Assembly (NCBI RefSeq): GCF_000733775.1
Contig: NZ_JPOE01000005.1
Coordinates: 434,001 to 498,000 of the forward strand
Direction of reading: 5' to 3'
DNA length: 64,000 nucleotides
Origin: Thiomonas sp. FB-Cd
GTDB lineage: Bacteria > Pseudomonadota > Gammaproteobacteria > Burkholderiales > Burkholderiaceae_C
A program made the position numbers and the translations under genes. Positions 35,333 through 43,965 of this stretch are shown piece after piece. Under the pieces are notes generated by a model that saw only the letters and a program-made list of their open reading frames with translations, ran no database searches and was not told the origin of the DNA. The stretch's first letter is position 1, and the number at the start of each line of letters is the position of its first letter.

Positions 35333-35601
35333 AAGCCACGCGGATCGTTCTCGACTTCGACGTCGACCACCGTGACAGCCGTCACTCGGCTGGCCGGCGA
35401 CCCCTCCCACAGCCATCGGTGGATGTGCTCCACGGCTTGCGGGTCACCACAAGCAAGGACTTCGACGCGCCCATCGGGCAAGTTACGGGCGTAACCGGCA
35501 ATGCCAAGACCCACCGCCTTGGAACGGGTGTGCGCGCGGAACGAAACCCCTTGCACCCAACCACTGACCACGAAACGCTTGCACACCCCGCCATCGTCCA
35601 T
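35320..35601 (-). CDS. acyP: Acylphosphatase
   Basis: A 93-residue enzyme that hydrolyses acyl phosphates. The signature VSGWVQGVSFRAHTRSKA has the catalytic Arg, and GYARNLPDGRVEVLACGD has the catalytic Asn. Length is normal for the family. It is convergent with the thioredoxin-like gene. Confidence 0.95.
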   Translation of the reverse strand: MDDGGVCKRFVVSGWVQGVSFRAHTRSKAVGLGIAGYARNLPDGRVEVLACGDPQAVEHIHRWLWEGSPASRVTAVTVVDVEVENDPRGFVIG

Positions 35602-35946
35602 GCCTACTCCCCCATGCGTTCGGGACTGACACGCCGTCGCTGCTCAAGCTGCGGCCGTGGCACGCTTGCCCAACGGCCGCTCGCCCATGGCATACACGAG
35701 ACTGAGGGCGCCCCCGCAAGCGCAGCGCCCGCAACAATGATGCTGCCCTTGCCGCGGGACGCCGTGACGATGCATGCATGAACAACGCTTCGGATCACGG
35801 CCGACGTCGCTGACCATCGCACCTCGTCCCACCAGGCTCAGCGGCGGATGTGCAAATGGCACCAATTGCGGCCGCATTGAAGGGTAAACCTGGTACCCAG
35901 CCCATCAGGTCGTGGGCGCGAGCCTCGCGCAGCGCATGCTGCACCT
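35602..35946. other. Intergenic stretch between acyP and yggS
   Basis: About 345 bp. A minus-strand frame (35644-35877) contains a Cys/His cluster (KRCSCMHRHGVPRQGQHHC, then CGRCACG) that could suggest a small metal-binding protein, but no family or good start was recognised, so no gene is called. Confidence 0.35.
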
Positions 35947-36681
35947 TCACGTCTTCTCCCTCCCAACGGCCGTGCTGCGTGCGCCGAAAAGGGCTGTGCC
36001 TACGCGCACGATCGTCGCGCCCTCGAGCACGGCGGCTTCCAGATCGGCGCTCATGCCCATGGACAGGGTGTCGAGGGCGAAGCCCTGCCGGTTGAGTGCC
36101 TCCATCAGTGAATGCAGCTGCGCGAAGGGCGCGCGTTGCGCCTGTATGTCCTCGTTCGGAGCCGGGATGCACATGAGCCCACGCAACCGAAGGTTCGGCA
36201 GCGCGCCCACGGCCCTGGCCAAGTCCTCCAAGGCCTGCGGCGGCACACCGCTCTTGCTCGCCTCGCCGCTGACGTTAACCTGCAGGCAGATCTGGAGCGG
36301 CGCAAGCACATGACCGTCGCGCTCCACGGGACGCTGGGCCGAAAGCCGCTGAGCCACGTGCAGACGGTCCACACTGTGCACCCAGTCGAACTGTGCCGCC
36401 ACCTCTCGCGTCTTGTTGCTCTGCAGCGGGCCGATGAAATGCCAGCGAAGCCGCGGATGCCTGGTGCGAAGGGCTGCAATCTTGCCCACGCCCTCCTGGA
36501 CGTAGTTCTCGCCGAAGTCAAGCTGCCCGCAGGCGGCGAGCGCGGCCACGGCATCGGCCGAACATGTTTTCGAAACCGCCAGGAGGCATATCGAGGCCGA
36601 ATCCCGCCCGGCAATGGCGGCTGCGCGGGCGATGCGGCTGCGCACATCACGCAAACGATTGGCTGGGGTGGATTGGGTCAT
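35947..36681 (-). CDS. yggS: YggS-family PLP homeostasis protein
   Basis: A 244-residue protein with the alanine-racemase-like TIM-barrel fold. The PLP lysine is in ICLLAVSKTCSADAV; further family marks are QLDFGENYVQEGVGKI, WHFIGPLQSNKTREVA, LQVNVSGEASKSGVPP and LDTLSMGMSADLEAAVLEGA. YggS/PROSC proteins balance vitamin B6 levels and affect amino-acid pools. The ATG at 36681 follows family sequence; the longer frame upstream is antisense to pilT. Divergent from pilT across 136 bp. Confidence 0.94.
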   Translation of the reverse strand: MTQSTPANRLRDVRSRIARAAAIAGRDSASICLLAVSKTCSADAVAALAACGQLDFGENYVQEGVGKIAALRTRHPRLRWHFIGPLQSNKTREVAAQFDWVHSVDRLHVAQRLSAQRPVERDGHVLAPLQICLQVNVSGEASKSGVPPQALEDLARAVGALPNLRLRGLMCIPAPNEDIQAQRAPFAQLHSLMEALNRQGFALDTLSMGMSADLEAAVLEGATIVRVGTALFGARSTAVGREKT

Positions 36682-36817
36682 GGGCAGGCCGGGCAAGGGA
36701 GCAAAGCTTTGATCGTTCCGTGGAAACAACACGCGGCACCACGCGATGGGACAAACCTGCGGTGAGGAGGCAGGCTGGCCCGTAATATAAGGAAATTGCC
36801 AATCTTGGGGGATTGCA

Positions 36818-37864
36818 GTGGACATCACGCAACTGCTGGCTTTCAGCGTGAAAAACAACGCATCGGATTTGCACCTGTCGGCCGGACTGCCGCCGATGAT
36901 CCGGGTGCATGGAGACGTGCGTCGCATCAACGTTGAACCGCTCGAGCACAAAACCGTGCATGCGATGGTGTACGACATCATGAGCGACGTGCAGCGCAAA
37001 CATTTCGAGGAATATTTCGAGGTTGATTTTTCGTTCGAAATCCCGGGCCTGGCGCGCTTTCGCGTCAATGCCTTCAACCAAAATCGCGGGGCTGGTGCGG
37101 TATTCCGGACCATTCCGAGCAAGATCCTTTCCCTGGAAGACCTCAACGCCCCGAAGATCTTCGGTGACCTGGCCTTGAAGCCTCGCGGTCTCGTTCTTGT
37201 GACGGGCCCTACAGGCTCGGGCAAGTCGACCACCCTCGCAGCCATGGTCAATCACCTCAATGAGAATGAGTACGCACACATTCTGACGATCGAGGACCCC
37301 ATCGAGTTCGTGCATGAATCCAAGAAATGCCTCATCAACCAGCGCGAGGTTGGTCCCCACACCCTGAGTTTTTCCAACGCGTTGCGCTCGGCCTTGCGCG
37401 AAGACCCCGACTCCATTTTGGTGGGGGAGATGCGCGACCTGGAAACCATACGTCTGGCTCTCACCGCGTCTGAAACCGGGCACCTCGTGTTCGCCACGCT
37501 GCACACATCCTCCGCGCCCAAGACCATCGATCGCATCATCGATGTGTTCCCCGCAGCAGAGAAGGACATGGTGCGCGCCATGCTGTCGGAAGCGCTGGTG
37601 GCCGTCATCTCGCAGACGCTTTGCAAGGTCAAGGACGGTTCCGGTCGCGTCGCGGCACACGAGATCATGATTGGCACACCGGCCATCCGCAACCTCATTC
37701 GCGAAAACAAGGTTGCCCAGATGTACTCCATGATCCAGACGAGCCAAGCTCACGGGATGCAAACGCTGGATCAAAACCTCGCCGACCTGGTGCGCCGTAA
37801 CGCCATTTCGGCAACGGAGGCACGCACGAAGGCCAAGCAGCCTGAGAATTTCCCCGGCACGTGA
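36818..37864 (+). CDS. pilT: Type IV pilus retraction ATPase PilT
   Basis: A 348-residue hexameric ATPase that powers pilus retraction. It starts at a GTG with GGGGGA upstream. MDITQLLAFSVKNNASDLHL, GPTGSGKSTT (Walker A), IEDPIEFVHESKKCLINQRE (Asp box), GEMRDLETIRLALTAAETGH-like segment (here ASETGHLVFATLHTSSA with the His box) and the AIRNLIRENK retraction-linked motif near residue 290 are all present. First gene of the pilT-cNMP-pilU cluster. Confidence 0.97.
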   Translation: MDITQLLAFSVKNNASDLHLSAGLPPMIRVHGDVRRINVEPLEHKTVHAMVYDIMSDVQRKHFEEYFEVDFSFEIPGLARFRVNAFNQNRGAGAVFRTIPSKILSLEDLNAPKIFGDLALKPRGLVLVTGPTGSGKSTTLAAMVNHLNENEYAHILTIEDPIEFVHESKKCLINQREVGPHTLSFSNALRSALREDPDSILVGEMRDLETIRLALTASETGHLVFATLHTSSAPKTIDRIIDVFPAAEKDMVRAMLSEALVAVISQTLCKVKDGSGRVAAHEIMIGTPAIRNLIRENKVAQMYSMIQTSQAHGMQTLDQNLADLVRRNAISATEARTKAKQPENFPGT

Positions 37865-37949
37865 TTTCTGCCCCACTAGAAAGCTCGCTTCATTTCCCAA
37901 CCCACCAGCGCCCACGTTGATTCGGGCCCGTCGTTCGCAACCGACCACC

Positions 37950-38579
37950 ATGAAAAAAGTCTTCGAGATGCTGCGCAGGAGTAAGACCGTCGAGCAAAAC
38001 GGGGACGAAGGCGCGGAATCCCAGTTTTTCACCACGGGTTTCCAGGACGTGGACGATGCCACAGTACCTGTCGTGCACTGGGCCGAGCGCGCCAAGGCTA
38101 CTGGCGCGCGCAAGTTGGCGCGTCCGGCGCCGGTCAAGCGTCTGAAGGATCTTTGGAGTCGTGACCGCTTCATGGCTGGACTGACCCCTGACGACTTGGA
38201 GAAGTGCGCCCGGTATTTCGAGTTCTACGCCGTCGATGCCAACAAGGACCTGATCGAGCAGAACGAGTACGGCGGCTTCATGCTGGTGATGTTGCACGGC
38301 GTCGTGGCCGTGGACCGCCAGCAGCCCTGGGGCGAGCGCCTCCGGTTGACGGAGGTCAGGGCTGGCAACGTGCTGGGTGAAATGTCGCTTCTGGATGCCG
38401 GCCCACGCTGGTCCTATTGCACGACGCTGAACCCCACAGAGGTTGCGGTACTCGAAGCAGGGGCGCTCGACACCATGATGGAACAGGATCCGGGCTCCGC
38501 GGCGCGCCTGATCGGCTCACTCGCGCGCCGTCTGTCTCTGCGCCTGCGCAAGCTCGGTGCAACCTCGCAACCCGCATGA
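37950..38579 (+). CDS. Cyclic-nucleotide-binding-domain protein between pilT and pilU
   Basis: About 209 residues. A basic N-terminal third (RAKATGARKLARPAPVKRLK) leads to a single cNMP-binding-like domain: LTPDDLEKCARYFEFYAVDAN, a beta-rich core, and a phosphate-binding-cassette-like GEMSLLDAGPRWSYC, which keeps the Glu and Arg but has Trp in place of the small residue normally following the Arg. No DNA-binding helix-turn-helix follows, so it is not a CRP-type regulator. Position between the two retraction ATPases, with 85 and 55 bp gaps, suggests a role in regulating pilus motors. The ATG at 37950 is preferred to a TTG at 37917. Confidence 0.88.
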   Translation: MKKVFEMLRRSKTVEQNGDEGAESQFFTTGFQDVDDATVPVVHWAERAKATGARKLARPAPVKRLKDLWSRDRFMAGLTPDDLEKCARYFEFYAVDANKDLIEQNEYGGFMLVMLHGVVAVDRQQPWGERLRLTEVRAGNVLGEMSLLDAGPRWSYCTTLNPTEVAVLEAGALDTMMEQDPGSAARLIGSLARRLSLRLRKLGATSQPA

Positions 38580-38634
38580 TGCACATCTTTCCACGCCGTC
38601 CCGATAAGGCCGCATTTGACCAGGGAGCCATCTG

Positions 38635-39768
38635 ATGGAACGCGACCAAGCATCCAAGTTTGTGCAAGATCTGCTGCGTTTGATGGTCAGCCGCGGCGGC
38701 TCCGATTTATTCCTTACGGCCGACTTTCCCCCGGCCATCAAGGTCGACGGTCAAGTCAGCAAGATGTCGGCGCAGCCACTGACGCCGCAGCACACCCAGG
38801 CACTGGCGCGAGCCATCATGAACGATCGCCAGTCCTCCGACTTCGAACGCACGAAGGAATGCAACTTCGCGATCGCTCCGGCAGGCATTGGCCGGTTTCG
38901 CTGCAACGCGTTCATCCAGCAGGGCAACATCGGCTTGGTGCTTCGCCTGATCCCACAGACTCTGCCGACGATCGAAAGTACCGGCCTGCCCCGCGTGCTT
39001 GAGGAACTCGCGATGAGCAAGCGCGGCCTCATCATTTTCGTGGGCGCCACGGGCAGCGGCAAAAGCACCTCAATGGCGGCAATGCTGGATTGGCGCAATG
39101 AGCACTCCTATGGCCATATCGTCACGGTCGAGGACCCCATTGAATTCGTCCATGCGCACAAGAACTGCATCGTCACCCAGCGGGAGGTTGGCATCGATAC
39201 GGACACGTGGGAGGCCGCGCTGAAGAACACCTTGCGCCAGGCACCGGACGTCATCCTGATGGGCGAAATCCGTGACCGCGAAACCATGGATCACGCCGTG
39301 GCGTTTGCCGAAACAGGGCACCTCGTCCTGGCCACGCTGCATGCAAACAATGCGAACCAGGCACTGGACCGCATCGTCAACTTCTTCCCCGAAGAGCGCC
39401 GCAATCAGTTGCTGATGGATTTGTCACTGAATCTCAGGGCCCTCATTTCCCAACGCCTTCTGCCTCGTCAGGACGGACGCGGTCGCATGGCGGCAGTGGA
39501 AATCATGATCAATTCCCCACTGATCGCCGATCACATCTTCAAGGGCGAGGTGGGTGAGATCAAGGATGTGATGAAGCGTTCGCGCGAACTCGGCATGCAG
39601 ACTTTCGATCAAGCCCTCTTCGACCTTTACGAAGGCGGGCATATCAGCTACGAGGATGCTTTGCGCAATGCCGATTCGGTCAACGATCTGCGTCTGCGCA
39701 TCAAGCTCGATAGCAAGCGCGACCAGCAGGATCCATCCAGCGGAACCGAACATCTGGCCATCGTCTGA
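38635..39768 (+). CDS. pilU: Type IV pilus accessory ATPase PilU
   Basis: A 377-residue PilT paralogue that assists pilus retraction. Walker A is in FVGATGSGKSTSMAAMLDW; VEDPIEFVHAHKNCIVTQRE, GEIRDRETMDHAVAFAETGH and LATLHANNANQALDRI are PilU-like. The start follows the cNMP-binding gene by 55 bp. The C-terminus is polar and ends in EHLAIV. It is distinguished from PilT by the substitution pattern around the His box and by the order of the cluster. Confidence 0.96.
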   Translation: MERDQASKFVQDLLRLMVSRGGSDLFLTADFPPAIKVDGQVSKMSAQPLTPQHTQALARAIMNDRQSSDFERTKECNFAIAPAGIGRFRCNAFIQQGNIGLVLRLIPQTLPTIESTGLPRVLEELAMSKRGLIIFVGATGSGKSTSMAAMLDWRNEHSYGHIVTVEDPIEFVHAHKNCIVTQREVGIDTDTWEAALKNTLRQAPDVILMGEIRDRETMDHAVAFAETGHLVLATLHANNANQALDRIVNFFPEERRNQLLMDLSLNLRALISQRLLPRQDGRGRMAAVEIMINSPLIADHIFKGEVGEIKDVMKRSRELGMQTFDQALFDLYEGGHISYEDALRNADSVNDLRLRIKLDSKRDQQDPSSGTEHLAIV

Positions 39769-39836
39769 AGTCGCATGGGATCGGCTACAAGCCGACCCGG
39801 GCAGACCCTTTTTGTCTTTTCTGATCTGAGGCGTAC

Positions 39837-40970
39837 ATGAAATTATTTTGGCCCCTGTTGCTCTGCTTGGGTCTTTGCACCACCGCACAGGCCGGCGATC
39901 CCGGCCTGACCGAGTCACAAATCCTGATTGGCCAGTCAGCACCGTTCACGGGGCCCGCTGCGCAGCTCGGCATCCGCCTTCGCATGGGCATCGAGGCCTA
40001 CTTCAAGGCGGTCAATGCCGAAGGCGGGGTCGATGGCAGGCAGCTCAAGCTCGTGAGCCTGGATGACGGCTACGAGCCGACACGCGCCGTGGCCAACACC
40101 AAACAATTCATCGGGGGCGACAACCAGGTGTTTGCCCTGCTTGGCTACGTCGGCACACCCACGACCCTGGCGGCAAAGCCCATCATCGACGCGGCAAAGA
40201 TCCCGCTTGTGGGTCCATTTACCGGAGCCATGGCGCTGCGCGCGCCTGTGGACCGCTACGTTTTCAACATCCGCGCCAGTTACAACGACGAGACCCGACG
40301 GATCGTCGACAACTTTCTGTTCCTCGGCCTGAAAAAGGTCGCCGTCTTCTATCAGGACGATGCGTTCGGCAAGGCGGGCCTGTCCGGTGTTGAAGCTGCG
40401 CTCGCAGCGCACGGCCTCAAGCCCGTGGCCACCGGCACGGTGCAGCGCAACACGGTGGATATCGCTGCCGCGCTGAAGTCGATTCTGCCCGCCAAGCCCG
40501 ATCTCATCGTTGAAGTGGGTACCTATACGGAAGCGGCTGCCTTCATCAAGGCGTCGCGCGCGCAAGGCTACGGTGGACAGTTCGCGAACGTCAGCTTTGT
40601 TGGCTCCGAAGCCCTTGCCAAGGCGCTCGGCCCTGAGGGCGATGGGGTGATGATCACCCAGGTTGTGCCCTTCCCTTATTCCGGGGCCACCGCGATCGTG
40701 CGTGAGTACCAGGCTCGCATGATGACAGCGGGGCATAAAGACGACTACGACTTCACAAGCCTGGAAGGGTATATTGATGCCAAGGTGCTGGTCCAGGCCC
40801 TGCGTAAGGCCGGACATACGCCAACCCGCACCTCCTTCATCGATGCGCTCAACGCCATGAGCGCCGACGATCTGGGCGGCTTCATGGTGCACTTTTCCCC
40901 CACTGACCATGCCGGCTCAGCGTATGTGGATGTGACGAGCATCACCAAGAGCGGCACATTCAGGCATTGA
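39837..40970 (+). CDS. Periplasmic branched-chain amino acid-type binding protein
   Basis: A 377-residue ABC substrate-binding protein of the Leu/Ile/Val class. A signal peptide (residues 1-20, LLLCLGLCTTAQA) is followed by LTESQILIGQSAPFTGPAAQLG, GVDGRQLKLVSLDDGYEP and PLVGPFTGAMALRAP. The ligand could be an amino acid, urea or an aromatic acid. No LivHMGF genes are adjacent, so partner transport proteins must be elsewhere, or it acts as a sensor. The insertions start about 120 bp after it. Confidence 0.9.
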   Translation: MKLFWPLLLCLGLCTTAQAGDPGLTESQILIGQSAPFTGPAAQLGIRLRMGIEAYFKAVNAEGGVDGRQLKLVSLDDGYEPTRAVANTKQFIGGDNQVFALLGYVGTPTTLAAKPIIDAAKIPLVGPFTGAMALRAPVDRYVFNIRASYNDETRRIVDNFLFLGLKKVAVFYQDDAFGKAGLSGVEAALAAHGLKPVATGTVQRNTVDIAAALKSILPAKPDLIVEVGTYTEAAAFIKASRAQGYGGQFANVSFVGSEALAKALGPEGDGVMITQVVPFPYSGATAIVREYQARMMTAGHKDDYDFTSLEGYIDAKVLVQALRKAGHTPTRTSFIDALNAMSADDLGGFMVHFSPTDHAGSAYVDVTSITKSGTFRH

Positions 40971-41051
40971 ACAAATGCCCGCGCATTCCCCTTCCTCGCC
41001 CGGCCCGACGCACAGCGTCGCTCAGGCGAAGCCGTCCGGGCAGGAGGAAAT

Positions 41052-41072
41052 CAAGCGGGCGGGTTTCGCTTG
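41052..41072 (+). other. Small stem-loop before the insertion elements
   Basis: CAAGCG (41052-41057) pairs with CGCTTG (41067-41072), followed by TTGTTCC. It could be the terminator of the binding-protein gene or a subterminal hairpin of the left end of the tnpB element. Confidence 0.3.
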
Positions 41073-41099
41073 TTGTTCCTCGCCAGGCTGGATAAAATA

Positions 41100-42168
41100 A
41101 TGGGCTATCCATTTAGCTCCACAAGGCGGACAATGGTCAGATGTTTGATGTCAGCCCCGTAGCTGGTCGCGATTACCCGAAGACTTGGGTGCAATTTGAA
41201 GAGTGGTTCGCGACCGAAGACGCGTGTGTTGCCTACCTCGAGAAATTGAGGTGGCCGGGGGGATTTTGCTGCCCTGCATGCGGCGTGATGGACTCACCCG
41301 TTCGCGCGAGCCGGCGCCGATTGGTCTGCAGATCCTGTGCGCACCAGAGCAGTGTGACGGCGGGCACCATCTTTGACAAGACCCGCACGCCCCTGCGGGT
41401 TTGGTTCGCCGCCGCTTGGCACATCACGAGTCAGAAGCATGGCGTGAGCGCTCTCGGACTGCAGCGGGTGCTTGGCTTGAGCAGCTACCAGACGGCCTGG
41501 GCGATGTTGCACCGATTCCGGCGCGCGATGGTCCGCCCGCAACGCGACAAGCTCGCCGGAACGGTTGAAGTTGACGAGGCCTATCTGGCCCTGAGCCGAA
41601 ACCCCCGCGTGAAGTCTGGCAAGGCGCGCTCCAAGGCGCACAAAACGTCCCATCTGGTCGCCATTGCGGTGGCCGTTGAAGTGCACGATCCCAAGGGCTT
41701 TGGCCGCATCCGGATTCACCGCGTGCAGGGTCCAACCATCGGCGCCTTGATCCCGTTCGTGCGCGAAAACGTCATGCCAGGCGCAACGATCCGCACTGAC
41801 GGATCGGCGATCTACGGGCCACTTCAGGAAGGCGGATTCGCTCATGAACCGCTCGTCCAACTCGGCTCGAAGATCCCTGCGCACGTGTCCTTGCCGGGGG
41901 TCCATCGCGTCATTTCGTTGCTCAAACGCTGGTTGCTTGGCACCCATCAGGGAGCCGTCGATCCGCGACACGTGGACTATTACCTCGACGAATTTGCGTT
42001 CCGCTTCAACCGACGCTCATCACGATCACGAGGCATGATGTTCTACCGGCTATTGCAGCAATCGGCCGCCACAACGCCGGCGACCTACGTCAACATACGG
42101 GACAACGTGCACTCGGAACCGGCCGCCAACCGGTTTGCTCGACCTGTGGAGCTAAATGGATAGCCCAT
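41100..42168. mobile_element. IS1595-family insertion sequence
   Basis: A 1069-bp element with perfect 24-bp inverted repeats (ATGGGCTATCCATTTAGCTC plus CACA at 41100-41123; complement at 42145-42168). The flanks hold an exact 8-bp direct repeat, ATAAAATA, at 41092-41099 and 42169-42176, the duplication length of IS1595 elements. It encodes one transposase. The insertion lies 5' of a tnpB gene, probably within the left end of that element. Confidence 0.95.
41141..42163 (+). CDS. IS1595-family transposase
   Basis: This 340-residue transposase has an N-terminal zinc ribbon (FCCPACGVMD, then CRSCAHQSSVTAGTIF) and an ISXO2-like DDE domain: GTVEVDEAYL (first Asp), IRTDGSAIYGPL (second Asp) and a C-terminal LLKRWLLGTHQGAV and YYLDEFAFRFNRR segment. 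The frame is intact and the stop lies inside the right inverted repeat. The element's clean ends suggest it may still be active. Confidence 0.93.
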   Translation: MFDVSPVAGRDYPKTWVQFEEWFATEDACVAYLEKLRWPGGFCCPACGVMDSPVRASRRRLVCRSCAHQSSVTAGTIFDKTRTPLRVWFAAAWHITSQKHGVSALGLQRVLGLSSYQTAWAMLHRFRRAMVRPQRDKLAGTVEVDEAYLALSRNPRVKSGKARSKAHKTSHLVAIAVAVEVHDPKGFGRIRIHRVQGPTIGALIPFVRENVMPGATIRTDGSAIYGPLQEGGFAHEPLVQLGSKIPAHVSLPGVHRVISLLKRWLLGTHQGAVDPRHVDYYLDEFAFRFNRRSSRSRGMMFYRLLQQSAATTPATYVNIRDNVHSEPAANRFARPVELNG

Positions 42169-42176
42169 ATAAAATA

Positions 42177-43485
42177 CCAGTCTGAAACGGCGCAAAGTCA
42201 CGCTCAAGCTGTATCCCAATGCCGCGCAGATGGCGCGGCTGGAGGCGCGGGCACGGCTGCACTGCGAGTTGTACAACGCGCCGCTCGAAGAGCGCATCGA
42301 CGCCTGGCACAAGGCCAGGAAGTCCATCTCTTACGACGAGCAGCAGAACGTCCTGCCGCAGATCAAGGCGGATCGGCCTGAGCTCAACGAACTCGGCAGC
42401 CACGCCTTGCAGCAGACGCTGCGGCGGCTGGATCTCGCCTTCCAGTCGTTCTTTCGCCGGGTCAAAGCTGGTCAAACGCCTGGATTCCCGCGGTTCAAGG
42501 CCGCGAAGCGGTTCGCGGGCTTTGCCTATCCCGACCCGGCTGGCTGGAAGCTCATGCAGCACGGCGGTCGTGGTGCCACGCTGCGCATTGGCAGTGGCGA
42601 GGCTGCGATGTCCATTCGGGCGCGCGGCCGGCACCGCTTCGGCGATCAGGCAAAACCCAACGACATCACCCTCACGCGCAAAGGTGGTGGGTGGTTCGTG
42701 TCGGTGACGCTGCGCGTGCCCGAGTCGGCCTGTGCGCGGCAGCGCACCGCCGATCTACGCCGTGGCGTGGACTTCGGGATCAACGACTGGGCGACGTTCG
42801 ATGATGGACGGACCATCGATAACCCGCGCTGGGTGCGCGAGGAACTGCCGCGCCTTGCCGCGCTGCAGCGGCAGCGCGCCAGGAAGAAGAACGGATCGTT
42901 GCGCTTCAAACGGCTCGGGCGTCGCATCGCACAACTGCACGACCGGATTTCCAATCTGCGCCGGGACTTCGTGCACAAGGAAACAACCAGGATGGTGCGG
43001 CAATGCGCCGTCCTGGCCACCGAACAACTCGCACCGAAGAACATGAGCCGCAGCACACGCGGCACGGTGGAGACACCGGGCCGTCGCGTGCGGCAGAAGG
43101 CCGGACTCAACCGGGAGATTCTCTCGGCGGGGTTCGGCATGGCGCATCCGATGCTCGCGTACAAAGCGGAAGAAGCTGGTACGCGACTGCATCTGAGCAA
43201 TACGCGCCAGCTCAAACCGTCGCAGCGGTGCTCCGCCTGTTGGGAGATCGTGCCCAAGACGCTGAGCCAACGCATGCATGTGTGCCCGTGCGGGCACACG
43301 GCGCCGCGCGACCAGAACAGCGCAATGGTGGTTCTCATCGACGCGCACAACACGCGGGACACGCCTGGCACGGGCGTGGCGGCGAGACCCAAACCTCTGC
43401 CACGGCAACGGGGCAAGTCCAGGTCTGTGACCCGCGAAACCCCCGCTACAACGCCATGCGTTGAGCGGCGGGAGGGTTCATCACA
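42177..43485 (+). mobile_element. IS200/IS605-type tnpB element, right part (left end split by IS1595)
   Basis: Contains a tnpB gene and a right end made of a hairpin (43443-43468) followed by GGCGGGAGGGTT and a TCAC stop point near 43485. No tnpA is present. The true left end lies left of the IS1595 element, between about 40971 and 41091, and could not be set. The same right-end 12-mer occurs by the decayed tnpB at 58135. Confidence 0.65.
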
Positions 43486-43510
43486 AGCCCCCTCCGGAGC
43501 GGTTCGTTGA
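42230..43510 (+). CDS. tnpB: TnpB nuclease, IS605/IS1341 type
   Basis: At least 426 residues. RuvC residues Asp-181 (GVDFGINDW), Glu-265 (ATEQLAPKNM) and Asp-361 (APRDQNSAMV) and the zinc ribbon (CSAC at 334-337; CPCG at 352-355) are intact, so the enzyme core looks functional. Homology extends upstream of this ATG: the frame from 42182 reads LKRRKVTLKLYPNAAQ, the normal TnpB N-terminus, but begins with CTG, and the stop TAA at 42170 closes it. So either CTG is used or the protein is shortened by 16 residues. The C-terminal tail runs past the right-end hairpin into flanking DNA. Confidence 0.82.
   Translation: MARLEARARLHCELYNAPLEERIDAWHKARKSISYDEQQNVLPQIKADRPELNELGSHALQQTLRRLDLAFQSFFRRVKAGQTPGFPRFKAAKRFAGFAYPDPAGWKLMQHGGRGATLRIGSGEAAMSIRARGRHRFGDQAKPNDITLTRKGGGWFVSVTLRVPESACARQRTADLRRGVDFGINDWATFDDGRTIDNPRWVREELPRLAALQRQRARKKNGSLRFKRLGRRIAQLHDRISNLRRDFVHKETTRMVRQCAVLATEQLAPKNMSRSTRGTVETPGRRVRQKAGLNREILSAGFGMAHPMLAYKAEEAGTRLHLSNTRQLKPSQRCSACWEIVPKTLSQRMHVCPCGHTAPRDQNSAMVVLIDAHNTRDTPGTGVAARPKPLPRQRGKSRSVTRETPATTPCVERREGSSQAPSGAVR
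43443..43485 (+). ncRNA. Right-end hairpin, probable 3' part of omega-RNA
   Basis: CCGCT-A-CAACG (43443-43453) pairs with CGTTG-AGCGG (43459-43468) around a CCATG loop. It is followed by the GGCGGGAGGGTT motif and CATCAC. Position and form match the right-end hairpin of IS605-type elements and the guide-proximal stem of TnpB guide RNAs. Confidence 0.5.
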
Positions 43511-43526
43511 TGCGATCAGCGGGCCA

Positions 43527-43940
43527 ATGCGGTATGCCAAGACTCCAAAGGGCCACGTTGAGATCCGCGGACGCAGCCGATTATTGAGCCGCCCACTGCG
43601 CAACGTCCTGCTCTGCGTGAATGGGGATCGGAACTCCATGTCCTTGCATACACTTGCGCATGCCTGCGGCGCATCGGCAGACGCGCTGCGGCAGCTTCAA
43701 GAGCTAGGGCTGATCACCGCCGAGGACCAGTCGGCCGCTGCCACCAAGCCCGTTTGGAATTCGACAAAGGGGCAAAGCGAGCCTGCATCCGATGCGCAGG
43801 GCCCCGACACCCTGCGGCCGATCGAACTGGGCGCCGACACCCTGAGCGCCTCCAGCGATGACTACCTGCGCTTACATGCGCATATGGAGACGCCAGGCAG
43901 CAATCGTGCCCGTGAGCTGCTGCATGACCTCTCGGCTTGA
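43527..43940 (+). CDS. Conserved hypothetical, winged-helix-like
   Basis: About 137 residues. The N-terminal half (KTPKGHVEIRGRSRLLSRPL, then LRNVLLCVNGDRNSMSLHTLA and ALRQLQELGLITAED) has the layout of a short winged-helix or MarR-like helix set seen in Burkholderiales proteins of unknown function. The C-terminal half is polar and Ser/Thr-rich with a final helix. The tnpB element ended about 42 bp before this ATG, so its native promoter was probably displaced. Confidence 0.65.
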   Translation: MRYAKTPKGHVEIRGRSRLLSRPLRNVLLCVNGDRNSMSLHTLAHACGASADALRQLQELGLITAEDQSAAATKPVWNSTKGQSEPASDAQGPDTLRPIELGADTLSASSDDYLRLHAHMETPGSNRARELLHDLSA

Positions 43941-43965
43941 CGAAGCCGGGCAACAGCAGTGGCTC

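Noticed and set aside
35644-35877. Cys/His-rich 77-residue minus-strand frame
   Set aside because: The Cys cluster looks suggestive, but there is no family match, no good start and no coupling to neighbours.
36647-38173. 508-residue minus-strand frame
   Set aside because: Antisense to pilT and part of the cNMP-binding gene; no protein features.
39781-39813. TCGGCT/AGCCGA hairpin after pilU with a later T-run
   Set aside because: The 6-bp stem is separated from the T-run by about 15 bases, so it does not qualify as an intrinsic terminator.
39936-40910. 324-residue minus-strand frame
   Set aside because: Antisense to the LivK-type binding protein gene; no family-like sequence.
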